Positions 9,924 to 19,063 of a stretch of DNA of 64,000 nt are shown in pieces. A program made the position numbers and the translations under genes. This DNA is from JARRQJ01 sp037381915. GTDB lineage: Bacteria > Pseudomonadota > Gammaproteobacteria > DRLM01. The DNA is taken from contig JARRQJ010000028.1 in assembly GCA_037381915.1 (NCBI GenBank), positions 29,296 to 93,295 on the forward strand. Direction: 5' to 3'. Numbering within the stretch: position 1 is the first letter of the stretch; the number at the start of each line of letters is the position of its first letter. A model generated the notes under the pieces. That model saw only the letters and a list, made by a program, of their open reading frames with translations, was not told the origin of the DNA and searched no databases.

Positions 9924-10943
9924 ATGACCTTAGTATCAGTCATAATTCCTTCCCATAATCGCCCGGAACTGCTGCGCGAAGCAGTGGCCAGCGTACGCCA
10001 TCAGACTTATAAGGATTGGGAAATCGTCATCGTTGACGACGGCTCACAACCTCCGGTCGATGAACAGGCGCTGCGCAAGGAGTTCGGCTCACCAATTCGC
10101 GTTATACGCAATGAGATACCGATGAAACAGCCTTATGCCCGCGATCAAGGAGCCCGGGCGGCTACAGGAGATGTGGTCGTTCATCTTGATGACGATGACC
10201 TCCTTGCACCGGAGGCGCTGGCAATTAGCTTGGCCACTCTGGAGGGCGATCCTTCACTCGAGCTTGTATATTTAGGGGTCAGAGGTTTTGGCGAGAGATC
10301 CTCCTATTTCGATGACGCCCAAGGTCGAGCGATTCAACGTGTACTCAAACAAGCTCAAGGCAATAAGGCCCGACCTGAAGTCATCCGATTTGGTCCTGAG
10401 TTATTCGGGGCATTGCTTTCGTCCGTGCCAATGGCATTTCAACGCTCCATGGAGTATCGCGCAACGTGGAACAAGGTAAGCGAACTGCGGCGCCGCGTCT
10501 ATATGCTTGCTACTGACATCCTTGACGAGGAACAAGCGATGCGACGGTTACAGCCGCCACTCCGCGAATCCGAATGGGCGCTATATGCAGCGGCGTGCTG
10601 CAACACTGCGCTACTAACCACACCGATATATTTGCAGCGATGTGACGGCCAAGGGTATATATCCATCTCTTCACAGCAAGAAAAAGCTATACACTCCGGC
10701 CTTGACATTAAGGCGCACTTGGTTAGCGCCGCAAAGATAATACCGGAATTTGGGCATTGGCGGCAACAGATCCAAGAAAGCTACTCCGCAAGCTATTTCA
10801 ACCACGCATACTTCTATTTTCGTAGTAACAGACGGTGGGCGGCTTATGCTGCGTTGATCAAAGCATTTTGGGTGCGCCCAGCGGCATCTCATATAAAATT
10901 CGCCTTGCGCATGTTGCTACCGAGGGGCGCGCCTCCGGAGTAA
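9924..10943 (+). CDS. Family 2 glycosyltransferase
   Basis: 339 residues from the ATG at 9924 (MTLVSVIIPSHNRPELL). A TTG at 9876 would add 16 residues, but GT2 cores normally begin within a few residues of VSVIIP. Motifs are VIVDDGSQPP, ARDQGARAATGDVVVHLDDDD (the metal-binding acidic cluster) and a later DEEQ acceptor-side segment. The C-terminal half is rich in aromatic residues (YFNHAYFYFRSNRRWAAYA), a pattern common in membrane-associated GT2 enzymes that build repeat units. The donor is unknown. The next gene starts 53 bases on. Confidence 0.88.
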   Translation: MTLVSVIIPSHNRPELLREAVASVRHQTYKDWEIVIVDDGSQPPVDEQALRKEFGSPIRVIRNEIPMKQPYARDQGARAATGDVVVHLDDDDLLAPEALAISLATLEGDPSLELVYLGVRGFGERSSYFDDAQGRAIQRVLKQAQGNKARPEVIRFGPELFGALLSSVPMAFQRSMEYRATWNKVSELRRRVYMLATDILDEEQAMRRLQPPLRESEWALYAAACCNTALLTTPIYLQRCDGQGYISISSQQEKAIHSGLDIKAHLVSAAKIIPEFGHWRQQIQESYSASYFNHAYFYFRSNRRWAAYAALIKAFWVRPAASHIKFALRMLLPRGAPPE

Positions 10944-10996
10944 TTTAGTTCTTTGAAAATAGTATACGCAGCGAGAAACAAACGGGAGCCGTCTCA

Positions 10997-11686
10997 ATGA
11001 TGAAAAAACTAGCCAGCGCGGGCAAACTTTTGATTAATAATCCTGGTGAAATCAGGTTTGCAGCCAAGTGGTTATTCTCATTGTCGTCCGGCTATAGCCC
11101 GGTGGATGATCAACGACCGTGGATCAACTATAGAGCAACCGAATGGCTCGAAAGCCACCTATCTCCGACCATGCGCGTTTTTGAGTATGGATCCGGCGGT
11201 TCAACACTATTCCTGTCAAAGCGAGTGGCTCAGGTCGTCAGCGCGGAACATGATGAGGGCTTCTACCACTATATGAAGGAGAAGATATGCCACCATGGAA
11301 TCACAAATTGCACATATATTCTACGCGCCCCCAAATCTTTTGGCAGGGATCAAATACCCGATTATAGTGCCGAAAGCTTCTCCTCCGAATGGCCAGCACA
11401 TAAAACAATGAACTTCGAAGAATATGTAAAAAGCATAGATGAATATCCGAACGGCCACTTCGACTTGATCACAGTTGATGGCAGGGCGAGGCCGTCATGC
11501 GCACTCCGTGCTCTACCAAAGCTCAAAAATGGTGGTTGGTTATTGGTCGATAACATGGAACGAGCGCGCTACAAGATTATCCGCGACTTGTTGGCTTCGT
11601 ATGAATGCCAAGATTTTCTCGGACTAGTACCATGCGAATTGCGCCTACAACGTACAACCGCCTGGCGGATTGACACACAGAAATAG
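10997..11686 (+). CDS. SAM-dependent methyltransferase-fold protein
   Basis: 229 residues from the ATG at 10997, with a second ATG adjacent at 11000. GGGAG upstream may act as a weak ribosome site. A Rossmann motif I appears near residues 60-73 (VFEYGSGGSTLFLS), then VVSAEHDEGF (motif II acidic residue) and FDLITVDGRARPSC with LKNGGWLLVDN further on. This is the pattern of class I SAM-binding proteins found in sugar-modification clusters, probably acting on a sugar or on a small glycan precursor. The substrate is unknown, and some members of this family lack demonstrated methyltransferase activity. Confidence 0.72.
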   Translation: MMKKLASAGKLLINNPGEIRFAAKWLFSLSSGYSPVDDQRPWINYRATEWLESHLSPTMRVFEYGSGGSTLFLSKRVAQVVSAEHDEGFYHYMKEKICHHGITNCTYILRAPKSFGRDQIPDYSAESFSSEWPAHKTMNFEEYVKSIDEYPNGHFDLITVDGRARPSCALRALPKLKNGGWLLVDNMERARYKIIRDLLASYECQDFLGLVPCELRLQRTTAWRIDTQK

Positions 11687-11751
11687 TATTTGATCGATTC
11701 GTCTTACGAGAGCAGCAACTATTTGGCATGTATTTCTGGAGTAATTGACCT

Positions 11752-12588
11752 TTGCCCTCCACTAATCCTCTAACCAACAACAAGGAAAGCCTCGCAAAAG
11801 TATTACGGGTAGTGGTCCTTATGTATCATCGCGTAGGCAAAGCCCACAATGCCTGGGAACGTAAGTATTGTGTAACTCCCGAACGCTTTACTGCACACAT
11901 GCATCATTTAGCTAATCGAGGCATGAAGGCTGTTGACATCGATGATTTTGTTGCTTGGACCGTTGGGGCAAAAGATTTGCCTGGCGGCAGCTTTTTGCTG
12001 ACCTTCGATGACGGCTTTTACGGCATTTATGAGCATGCCATGCCGGTGTTGCGCGAGCTTGAATGGCCGGCAACAGTCTTTTTGGTCAGCTCCCTGCTCG
12101 GCCAGAGGGATATATGGTGCGAAAAGGAAAATCCCTCCGGGCAAAGCTATCCCCTGCTCGGGCAAGCGGAAATACACAAAATGCGCAAACAAGGCTTCTC
12201 CTTTCAATGTCATTCAAGAACGCATGCCGATCTGACCAAGATTTCTGATGAGATCAGGTGGAACGAAATCGCCGGTGCACGCGCGGAACTCGAGGAGGTA
12301 CTGGGTTCGGCCGTGCCTTATCTCGCTTATCCCTATGGCCGCTATAACGAGCGGGTAGTGGAAATTACGCGCACGGCGGGCTATCGCGCTGGCTTTTCCG
12401 TACAACCCGGATTCAACCGACCGGGAATCGACCCTTACAAGATCCGTCGTTTAGATGTATTCGGCACGGACACACCGGCTCAATTAATGCGCAAGATCAA
12501 CCTTGGTACCAATGATGGCAGTCTTAGCTACTCAATCCGCTACTACCTTGAACGTCTGAAGAGCCGAGTGCTCGGAACCCCGCAATGA
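11752..12588 (+). CDS. Polysaccharide deacetylase (NodB-type)
   Basis: 278 residues. A TTG start at 11752 follows GGAG at 11738-11741; the codon just before it is an in-frame stop (TGA), and the next ATG (11821) would remove part of the fold. The NodB core shows VLMYHRVG, SFLLTFDDGFYGIYEHA (catalytic and metal Asp pair, motif 1), FQCHSRTHADLT (His-box motif 2) and LAYPYGRYNERV (motif 3). Such metal-dependent enzymes remove N- or O-acetyl groups from glycans. No signal peptide is visible, so it may act on a cytosolic lipid-linked intermediate. It overlaps the following GT2 gene by ATGA, showing tight operon coupling. Confidence 0.9.
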   Translation: MPSTNPLTNNKESLAKVLRVVVLMYHRVGKAHNAWERKYCVTPERFTAHMHHLANRGMKAVDIDDFVAWTVGAKDLPGGSFLLTFDDGFYGIYEHAMPVLRELEWPATVFLVSSLLGQRDIWCEKENPSGQSYPLLGQAEIHKMRKQGFSFQCHSRTHADLTKISDEIRWNEIAGARAELEEVLGSAVPYLAYPYGRYNERVVEITRTAGYRAGFSVQPGFNRPGIDPYKIRRLDVFGTDTPAQLMRKINLGTNDGSLSYSIRYYLERLKSRVLGTPQ

Positions 12589-13505
12589 CCGCTTACACCG
12601 TCGCACTATGCACTCACAATCATGCGGATCGGCTGGTACGAACCCTGGACGACTTATCCCAACTTCGGCCTCCCCATGCCCCCTGGGAATTGTTGATTAT
12701 CGACAACGGCTGCCATGACGGCAGTAGTGAACTGCTTGCCAGTCATATCTGGCCCGAAGGCTGGACGGTACGAGTTGTACGGGAGGAGCAATTGGGTTTG
12801 TCGAACGCGCGCAACTGCGCCCTTGGTGAAGCGCTAGGGGAATATGTAATTTTCATGGATGACGACGAAACGGTCGATCCCGATTGGTTACGAGCCTACG
12901 AACGGCTCATTGCGGACAAACAACCCGATGCCTTCGGCGGATGCATTCAGGTACTATTTGAGGATATGCGACCACCCTGGCTCAGTGATGAACTCCTGGG
13001 TTTTCTCGGTGAACTCGAACGTGCACACAAAATCGTCCCATTAACTGATCCGCGCACCTTCTTCCATGGTGGTAACTTTGGTATTCGCAAGGCCGTGTGC
13101 GATCGTATCGGTACTTTTGATTCCATGCTCGGCCGTAAGGGCACGGACAACACGGGCGGCGAAGAGGTGGACTTCTATCGCCGACTCTTGGCCGCGGGGA
13201 TGAAGGTATGGTGGACACCTGAGGCCATCATCCATCATCGCATTCAGGCCGCAAAGCTCAAACGCTCTTACTTTCTGGACCTGCACTACAGACAAGGGCG
13301 CATGGAAGCTATCCGCAACCGCGACCAAGGGTCGCGCCTGCCGCCTCTTTATTTTTACGGCCAACTGCTGCGCGCCGTGACTGCGGCTTGGCGCGTTTAT
13401 CGCGAGGCAGGCCGTAATGCCTCCCTGCGCAAGGAAATGAATGTCGCCTATTTTCTCGGACAAATATCAGGTTGGGCCTTAGGCCCCCGTTCGGACGGTG
13501 GCTGA
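12585..13505 (+). CDS. Family 2 glycosyltransferase
   Basis: 306 residues; the start overlaps the stop of the deacetylase gene (ATGA). Motifs are TVALCTHNHADRLVRTL, LLIIDNGCHDGSSELL, GLSNARNCALGEA, VIFMDDDETVDPDW (metal-binding acidic cluster) and GGEEVDFYRRLLAAG (acceptor-side). It is a clear paralogue of the N-terminal domain of the next gene: both share the CTHN start, a GGN segment after the acidic cluster, and a GGE(E/D) box followed by a late HH pair. A tandem duplication followed by fusion is likely. The donor is unknown. Confidence 0.9.
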   Translation: MTAYTVALCTHNHADRLVRTLDDLSQLRPPHAPWELLIIDNGCHDGSSELLASHIWPEGWTVRVVREEQLGLSNARNCALGEALGEYVIFMDDDETVDPDWLRAYERLIADKQPDAFGGCIQVLFEDMRPPWLSDELLGFLGELERAHKIVPLTDPRTFFHGGNFGIRKAVCDRIGTFDSMLGRKGTDNTGGEEVDFYRRLLAAGMKVWWTPEAIIHHRIQAAKLKRSYFLDLHYRQGRMEAIRNRDQGSRLPPLYFYGQLLRAVTAAWRVYREAGRNASLRKEMNVAYFLGQISGWALGPRSDGG

Positions 13506-13507
13506 AC

Positions 13508-16500
13508 ATGTCCCGTTTGACGATCCTTATCTGCACTCATAATCGCGCGGCATTGCTGGAAAAAACACTCGCTTCATTGAACGCGGCTCAACCGCCAAAC
13601 CATTGGGAAGTTAATATTCTCGTCGCCGCCAATGCCTGCAGCGATGGGACCCCCGCTTTTCTGGACCGGTACCGGCGGCAGGCCGAGAAACGAGGATGGC
13701 TGCCCCTTTCCTGGTTTGCGGAACCGACCCCAGGCAAATCCTTCGCGATAAACGCCGCAATCTCACGACTCAAGTCCAGTGATATTGTTACCTTTGTGGA
13801 TGATGATCACCGCGTTGACAATCAATATCTTGTGGCAGTGTGCAATGCCGCGGACACCTATCCGGATATCTCCATGTTTTGCGGGCGCATCCTCCCGGAT
13901 TGGGATGGCACGGAGCCTCATTGGGTACATGATACAGGTCCGTATCGGATCTATCCCTTACCTATTCCACGTCAAGATCTTGGCCCGTCGCCCAGGCACG
14001 TCACTGCTGACAGGGGTCCGCTACCGGGTGGTGGAAATTTATTCCTGCGCGCGGGCATCTTCGCTCGGGTAGGCGGTTTTTCTACCGATCTTGGCCCCAA
14101 GGGGCACGACCTGGGCGGCGGGGAAGACAGCGCGTTTATTCTCAATGCACTCAATAAAGGTGAAACTCTTCAGTACGTACCCCAGGTGCTTCAGCACCAC
14201 TACGTCGATCACGAAAGGCTGCGCATCTTCTATCTTGCCCGCAAGGCCTATCAACGCTCACGTTCTATCTCAATTGTCCATCAGGAACGACATCGCGTAC
14301 CGCTCTACATGTGGCGCAAGCTAGCGGAATATGGACTACGGGCGATATTTCCACTCAGCTGGCCACATATGCGCTTTTACCTCATGCGGGTAGCATCAAC
14401 CCTCGGTGAGATTCGAGGGCTAAGCGCAGCGGCGCGCCGCGCCGCGCGTGAACAACCTAAACGTCCGAAACGATCATTGGCATATCCCATGGCCTTCGCG
14501 GCCTTCACAGCTGCGGGGCTATTCGGGCTTATCATAGCAACGTCCCGGGAAGCGTTTAATTCGGGCTTCATTGGCACGCTGGCTGTCGCCGGCACGCTGA
14601 CTCTTGGGCTGTTAGCCAAATCCATTGTGGATTTTTCACTGACCGGACCACAAATACGTGGCGAGATTCTCGCGAATTTCGGCCGCTATTCGCTGATGGC
14701 CTTTTGCCGCCTGAGCTCTTTTGCCTTTCTCATACTGTATGTCCAAGCAGCAACAGGGGCGCTCGTATATGGCATGTTGAGTTACATTTTTCATTTTCCC
14801 TTTACTGGACTCGGCGCAGCGCTAGCGGCACTTGGGGCAATTATCTTCATCTCCGGATTGCAGTTCTTGCGCCATCTGCTCTATCTTCCAGCTAGTCTGG
14901 CGGCTTCATCCCACTATCGATTGAGCAGACTTTACCCTCTATGGGGACTGCTTTCTCCACAACGCCTGCAACTCGCGGGGTGGTTGCCGGCTCTCGTTAT
15001 TGCCGGGCTTGCTCTCTGGACGTTAATATCTCTCATTAAAGGCGGCGAATACAGCGGAGCTGCTTCTACGTCCGCATTTATGGCAGCAGCCGCCACTCTC
15101 TATGTCTGGCTTCAGCTTCGCGTCAACCCTCTGCCACGCCGCGCAATACACACAAATAGTCGCCCGAATGTACTCATGATCGGCTCCGACACCTTACGCG
15201 CGGACCGCATTGACCAATCGCACACCCCCTTTCTGTACGAACTGGCAAAACGAGGGACGCGTTTCACTCATTGCTATGTTCCTTGCGCCCGAACCGCTCC
15301 CAGTCTGATTTCACTGCTCACCGGCACGTGGCCCACGACACACGGCGTGCGTGATAATTTTGTTGCTAGCGCAAAAACCCGCCTGCCCGTGCCTAGTCTG
15401 CCAAAAGTACTAAGAGATCATGGATATGTGACCTCGGCACTTTCAGATTGGTGCGGCGCAGATATGGGGAAATTCTCGTTCGGATTCGATTTCGTGGATC
15501 TCCCCGAGGATCAGTGGAATTTGCGATTCCTAATTCGTCAGGGCCCCAAGGACTTACGCTTATTCCTTTCCCTATTTACCCACAACGCCTTCGGCAAACA
15601 TTTCCTCCCCGAAATTCATTATCTCGGGGGTATCCCCTTGACGGATGAGCTGGGAAGCGAGGCTTGTGGTCAAATAAATTATTTCGCCAACCAGGATAAT
15701 CCTTTCCTGCTCAATTTATTTTTTTCAACGACCCACCCTCCCTTTGGCTCGGAGTATCCCTACTACACAATGTATTCCAGTCCCGACTACGCGGGCGAGT
15801 CTAAATTCGCCATGGCACGCCTCACCGATCCATGGGAAATTATTCGTCGCCAGGCAGAACCTCGCGAAGCTTTTGACCTAGATCAAATTATTCACCTGTA
15901 TGACGGCTGCGTTCGCCGCTTCGATGATGAAGTCCGGCGTATCGTCACCCATTTAGAGGAATGTGGGATCGGCGACAATACCCTGCTCGTGATTTATGCG
16001 GACCATGGAACGGAGTTCTTTGAGCACGACACCTGGGGGCAAGGCAATTCGGCATTCTCAGACCATTCCGCGCGCATCCCTCTAATCATCGTAGATCCAC
16101 GTCTGCAAGGGGGGCAGGAGGTAGACGATATCGTACGCAGTATTGATGTCATGCCTACTCTCCTCGAGCTTTTGGGTATTCAGCCAGCACCACAGGAGGA
16201 TGGTGTCTCCCTCGCTTCGTATTTACGCGAACGTAATGCTGCGCTGGATCTGGCTGCCTACAACGAAACCGGAATTTGGCTGACAGCGCCGCCCAACATG
16301 CCAGTCGACCACTTGCACTATCCCGATCTACTCGAATTGCTTGAAGTGCCAGACAAGGTCACAGGCACGCTGGCAATCAAACCCGAATATCGTGATATCG
16401 TTGTGGCCGCTAAAGACCGCATGCTGAGAAAGGGACGGTGGAAACTGGTTTATCAACCTCTGACCAGCGGCTTTAGGCTGTTGTTGTTCGACACCGTTTC

Positions 16501-16633
16501 CGACCCGCTTTGCGGTACCGACCTGGCAAACGAACAGCCCGATGTTGTGCAGGAATTGTGGAGAGTGATGCATTGCTGGATCGATGCCGACCGTCTCGAG
16601 ACTGCAACCGCAACACCGTCGACCGATGAATAG
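13508..16633 (+). CDS. GT2 - membrane domain - sulfatase-fold (alkaline phosphatase superfamily) fusion
   Basis: 1041 residues from the ATG at 13508, two bases after the previous stop. A TTG at 13472 is possible but needless. Residues 1-320 form a GT2 domain (TILICTHNRAALLEKTL, TFVDDDHRV, GGGEDSAFIL). Residues 325-545 contain about six hydrophobic segments. Residues 555-1041 form an alkaline-phosphatase/sulfatase fold: first-metal Asp561 in GSDTLRAD, then Thr596 in ARTAPSLISLLTG, Asp832-His833 in YADHGTEFF, and His853. The sulfatase C/S-x-P-x-R signature is replaced by T-A-P-S-L. That argues against a formylglycine sulfatase and for a Thr-nucleophile phospho-transferase such as LtaS or EptA-type enzymes. 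It probably adds a sugar on the cytosolic side and a phospho-group outside; this is inference. Confidence 0.85.
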   Translation: MSRLTILICTHNRAALLEKTLASLNAAQPPNHWEVNILVAANACSDGTPAFLDRYRRQAEKRGWLPLSWFAEPTPGKSFAINAAISRLKSSDIVTFVDDDHRVDNQYLVAVCNAADTYPDISMFCGRILPDWDGTEPHWVHDTGPYRIYPLPIPRQDLGPSPRHVTADRGPLPGGGNLFLRAGIFARVGGFSTDLGPKGHDLGGGEDSAFILNALNKGETLQYVPQVLQHHYVDHERLRIFYLARKAYQRSRSISIVHQERHRVPLYMWRKLAEYGLRAIFPLSWPHMRFYLMRVASTLGEIRGLSAAARRAAREQPKRPKRSLAYPMAFAAFTAAGLFGLIIATSREAFNSGFIGTLAVAGTLTLGLLAKSIVDFSLTGPQIRGEILANFGRYSLMAFCRLSSFAFLILYVQAATGALVYGMLSYIFHFPFTGLGAALAALGAIIFISGLQFLRHLLYLPASLAASSHYRLSRLYPLWGLLSPQRLQLAGWLPALVIAGLALWTLISLIKGGEYSGAASTSAFMAAAATLYVWLQLRVNPLPRRAIHTNSRPNVLMIGSDTLRADRIDQSHTPFLYELAKRGTRFTHCYVPCARTAPSLISLLTGTWPTTHGVRDNFVASAKTRLPVPSLPKVLRDHGYVTSALSDWCGADMGKFSFGFDFVDLPEDQWNLRFLIRQGPKDLRLFLSLFTHNAFGKHFLPEIHYLGGIPLTDELGSEACGQINYFANQDNPFLLNLFFSTTHPPFGSEYPYYTMYSSPDYAGESKFAMARLTDPWEIIRRQAEPREAFDLDQIIHLYDGCVRRFDDEVRRIVTHLEECGIGDNTLLVIYADHGTEFFEHDTWGQGNSAFSDHSARIPLIIVDPRLQGGQEVDDIVRSIDVMPTLLELLGIQPAPQEDGVSLASYLRERNAALDLAAYNETGIWLTAPPNMPVDHLHYPDLLELLEVPDKVTGTLAIKPEYRDIVVAAKDRMLRKGRWKLVYQPLTSGFRLLLFDTVSDPLCGTDLANEQPDVVQELWRVMHCWIDADRLETATATPSTDE

Positions 16634-16654
16634 AGCGCAAGACTGAAAGCCGAT

Positions 16655-17752
16655 ATGAATCAGCGTCCCCGCATCTGTTTCCTGACCGGAAGTGCCGCCG
16701 ACTGGGGCGGTGCCAGCCGGGTCCTCTACACGACACTGCGGAGCATTGACCTGTCCCGTATCGATCCACTGATATTACTGTCGGGTACAGGGCCTATCCA
16801 AAATGAGTTCGAGGCAAAGGGAATACGCTGCCGGATATGGGGACCACTAACCGAACCCACCGACAAAATTATCTATCTCCGAGCATTGTTCCGGAGTTTA
16901 TACATGCTGCGTAGCGAACGCATCGCAGCGATGCACGTCAATCACCGTTTCTGGCGCCCCGCCGAAGTACTGGCGGCACTCCTGCTGAGGATACCGGTGC
17001 TGGTGCACTTCCATGTCGTCAATAGTCAGGAAGGCTCATTCATGAGGTATTGCCGTGCCGCGATTTGCGTGTCGCGATACGTGGCGAACCATTCGCTGCC
17101 CGCTGCACTGAAAAAGGAGGTGATATACAACCCGGTGGACAGTGTGCGCTTCGCACCCAAGGCCGATAAACGCGTCCAATGGGGCTTCGCGCCGCATCAT
17201 GTTGTCATCGCCTTTATCGGACAGATTCGTGATATCAAGGGGGTGCAGGACTTCATCGCCATGGCACGGCGCTTACCTCAGACTCATGTGCGGTTCCTGA
17301 TTGCTGGCGAATGCCGGGATCCGACTATATACCCCGGCTCGTTCAGCATCGAGGACTTGCGGAAGATGATCGGCGGGGACGCCCGCATTCGCTTCATCGG
17401 CTACGTGACCAATGTCGAGGATGTATATAACAGTGCCGATATCATTGTGGTGCCTTCGCGCTGGCAAGAGCCCTTGGGCTTGATTAACCTGGAAGCCGGC
17501 GCGTGTGGCAAGCCGGTAGTGGCAACGCGGGTCGGCGGCATCCCGGAGATCGTCCGAGAAGGTGTAAATGGCTTTCTAATTGACGCGCAAGATATTGAGC
17601 AGCTGACTGCAAAAGTGAATCAACTGATCGGGGATCCCGAGTTACGCCGGCGGCTGGGAGAAGGGGGGTGCCAACTTGTCGAAAACGATTTCAAGCTGCG
17701 CCCTATCCGCGACTTCGAAAACTTACTCTTGGATTATGTAAGCTCTGATTAA
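16655..17752 (+). CDS. Family 4 glycosyltransferase
   Basis: 365 residues, ATG start. A GT-B enzyme: the N-terminal acceptor domain starts PRICFLTGSAADWGGASRVL with the WGGASR glycine loop. The C-terminal donor domain shows AFIGQIRDIKGVQDFI, then VPSRWQEPLGLINLEAGACGKPVVATRVGGIPEIV, the E-x7-E motif of GT4 enzymes. It transfers a sugar with retention of configuration. The last five codons (Val-Ser-Ser-Asp-stop) are the first bases of a MITE-like element, so the native C-terminus may have been altered by insertion. The final 12 codons also recur as non-coding sequence at 55317-55352. Confidence 0.92.
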   Translation: MNQRPRICFLTGSAADWGGASRVLYTTLRSIDLSRIDPLILLSGTGPIQNEFEAKGIRCRIWGPLTEPTDKIIYLRALFRSLYMLRSERIAAMHVNHRFWRPAEVLAALLLRIPVLVHFHVVNSQEGSFMRYCRAAICVSRYVANHSLPAALKKEVIYNPVDSVRFAPKADKRVQWGFAPHHVVIAFIGQIRDIKGVQDFIAMARRLPQTHVRFLIAGECRDPTIYPGSFSIEDLRKMIGGDARIRFIGYVTNVEDVYNSADIIVVPSRWQEPLGLINLEAGACGKPVVATRVGGIPEIVREGVNGFLIDAQDIEQLTAKVNQLIGDPELRRRLGEGGCQLVENDFKLRPIRDFENLLLDYVSSD

Positions 17753-17888
17753 TTCGTCCCTTCCCCCTCAGGGGGAAGGACAGGATGGGGGGGTTATTTA
17801 CTGATTGAATGTATTGTAGCCTTTCAAAACCCCATCCCCTCCCCAGCCCTCCCCTTGAAGGGGAGGGTGAATAAATCAGGGGTTCCTT
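17737..17888 (+). repeat. MITE-like element, copy A
   Basis: The element runs from GTAAGCTCTGATTAATTCG to AATCAGGGGTTCCTTA. Its ends form imperfect terminal inverted repeats (CTCTGATTAATTC against CTCTGATTTATTC in the consensus read from the other end). Inside are two perfect hairpins: 17759-17779 (9-bp arms, loop TCA) and 17847-17867. A G-rich and a C-rich stretch can also pair, so the whole unit folds as one long hairpin. Its left end supplies the stop codon of the glycosyltransferase gene and its hairpins may serve as a terminator. Copies B, C and D are at 37095, 55336 and 63282. Confidence 0.8.
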
Positions 17889-18095
17889 ATGTTTCATAAG
17901 TGCGGTCTGCCGGCAACGCAGCGCCAACCGTATTCTTTCAAAAACATCGAGAGTAGCGGCAATGACTCAAGCACACCGCCGCAACGTAATGCCCGTTGTA
18001 CCAACCGGCCTGATCAAACGGAGACCCCTTTGCAGGGGCTGGACCCCGGATTTCGCAGCCCTATTTTCATCGCCAAACCCACATGCCATCGTCGC
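17889..18095. other. Intergenic spacer
   Basis: About 200 bases between the MITE-like copy A and the convergent TPR gene. A short open frame here has no start context or recognisable motif. I see no promoter or RNA gene. Confidence 0.4.
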
Positions 18096-18878
18096 TCATT
18101 CCGGCGGACAAAAGCGGCACCACGGATTAGTGGGACTGCCTATTTTTGGCTTAGGTGACTGGTCGGCCGGTGCTTGCTGTAGGGAAGATTCTTCACCTGA
18201 AGCGGGTTGATTAGTTGTACTTTCTATAGCCGCATCTTTTTTATCGGCAGAAGCATCCTTCTTTACTGAGCTTTCGTCTGCTTTGCTGCTTGTAACAACG
18301 GGAGTAGGTGGCGTCGTGCCGCCAAGCTTTTTGAAGCGCCGCAACAGCCCCTTTGAGTTAGGAACATACTTAAGTCCCTCCTTGACCACGCTCAGGGCCT
18401 TCTTATGGTCTCCCACCTGGATGTAATAATCGCTAAGCGCATAATAGGCCGGAACATATTTCGGCTGTATCGCCATTGCCCCCGTGAAATTTTCAAGCGC
18501 TTTCCCGGCTGATGCTCCCGCTATTCCACCTTGGCGTAACAACGCTCTGCCCAGTTTTACCTGGGCCTCGGGCTTTAACGGGCATTTGTTATCCCAATTT
18601 CCGTCCAGGACACTTCCGAAGGCGGCCACGGCACGCTCCAGCCAATAACGGCTTTCGACCGGATTCTGGAACTGATACTTATCCACACGAATCAAGGCTT
18701 TGAGAGCAGCACAGTAATGATTTAGAGCATGACAGGCTTTGCCAAGACTCTTGTTAGGCGATGAACAATACGGCGGCATCATGGCCAGCTCTTCCTTGGT
18801 GGCAGGGAAGGCCTGCAGCGCCACAGCAGGCGCTTGAAACATCAACAAAGTTAACAATGTTAAAAAGCGACGCGACAT
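18096..18878 (-). CDS. Exported TPR-containing protein with Cys-rich C-terminal tail
   Basis: 260 residues. A GGAGGA ribosome site precedes the ATG at 18878. The N-terminus is a Sec signal peptide (FLTLLTLLMFQAPAVALQA). The middle holds at least two TPR-like helical pairs (YWLERAVAAFGSVL, ALENFTGAMAIQPKYVPAYYALSDYYIQVGDHKKALSVV). A Lys/Asp/Ser-rich linker follows, and the protein ends in NPWCRFCPPE. The role is unknown; TPR proteins of this type often scaffold polysaccharide export. The CxxC tail after a low-complexity linker is unusual and could be a tether or redox site. It is transcribed convergently to the preceding glycosyltransferase gene. Confidence 0.75.
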   Translation of the reverse strand: MSRRFLTLLTLLMFQAPAVALQAFPATKEELAMMPPYCSSPNKSLGKACHALNHYCAALKALIRVDKYQFQNPVESRYWLERAVAAFGSVLDGNWDNKCPLKPEAQVKLGRALLRQGGIAGASAGKALENFTGAMAIQPKYVPAYYALSDYYIQVGDHKKALSVVKEGLKYVPNSKGLLRRFKKLGGTTPPTPVVTSSKADESSVKKDASADKKDAAIESTTNQPASGEESSLQQAPADQSPKPKIGSPTNPWCRFCPPE

Positions 18879-19063
18879 AAATTGTCCTCCTTCCTAACAC
18901 CGACCATCATTAACAACTACCACAGGCGAGGCAGCTGCGCACCCATCCGTCAAGATCGCCGGCATCCGCGATCTCAACCGCTATTCCGATTGAAGATCCT
19001 GTATGGAACACTGATCTCAGGCGATCAGGTCGGACATAAGTTTTTTGTCCGCAAAGACCTGCA

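Noticed and set aside
17889..18158. 89-codon plus-strand frame
   Set aside because: It overlaps the convergent TPR gene, lacks a ribosome site and shows no motif.
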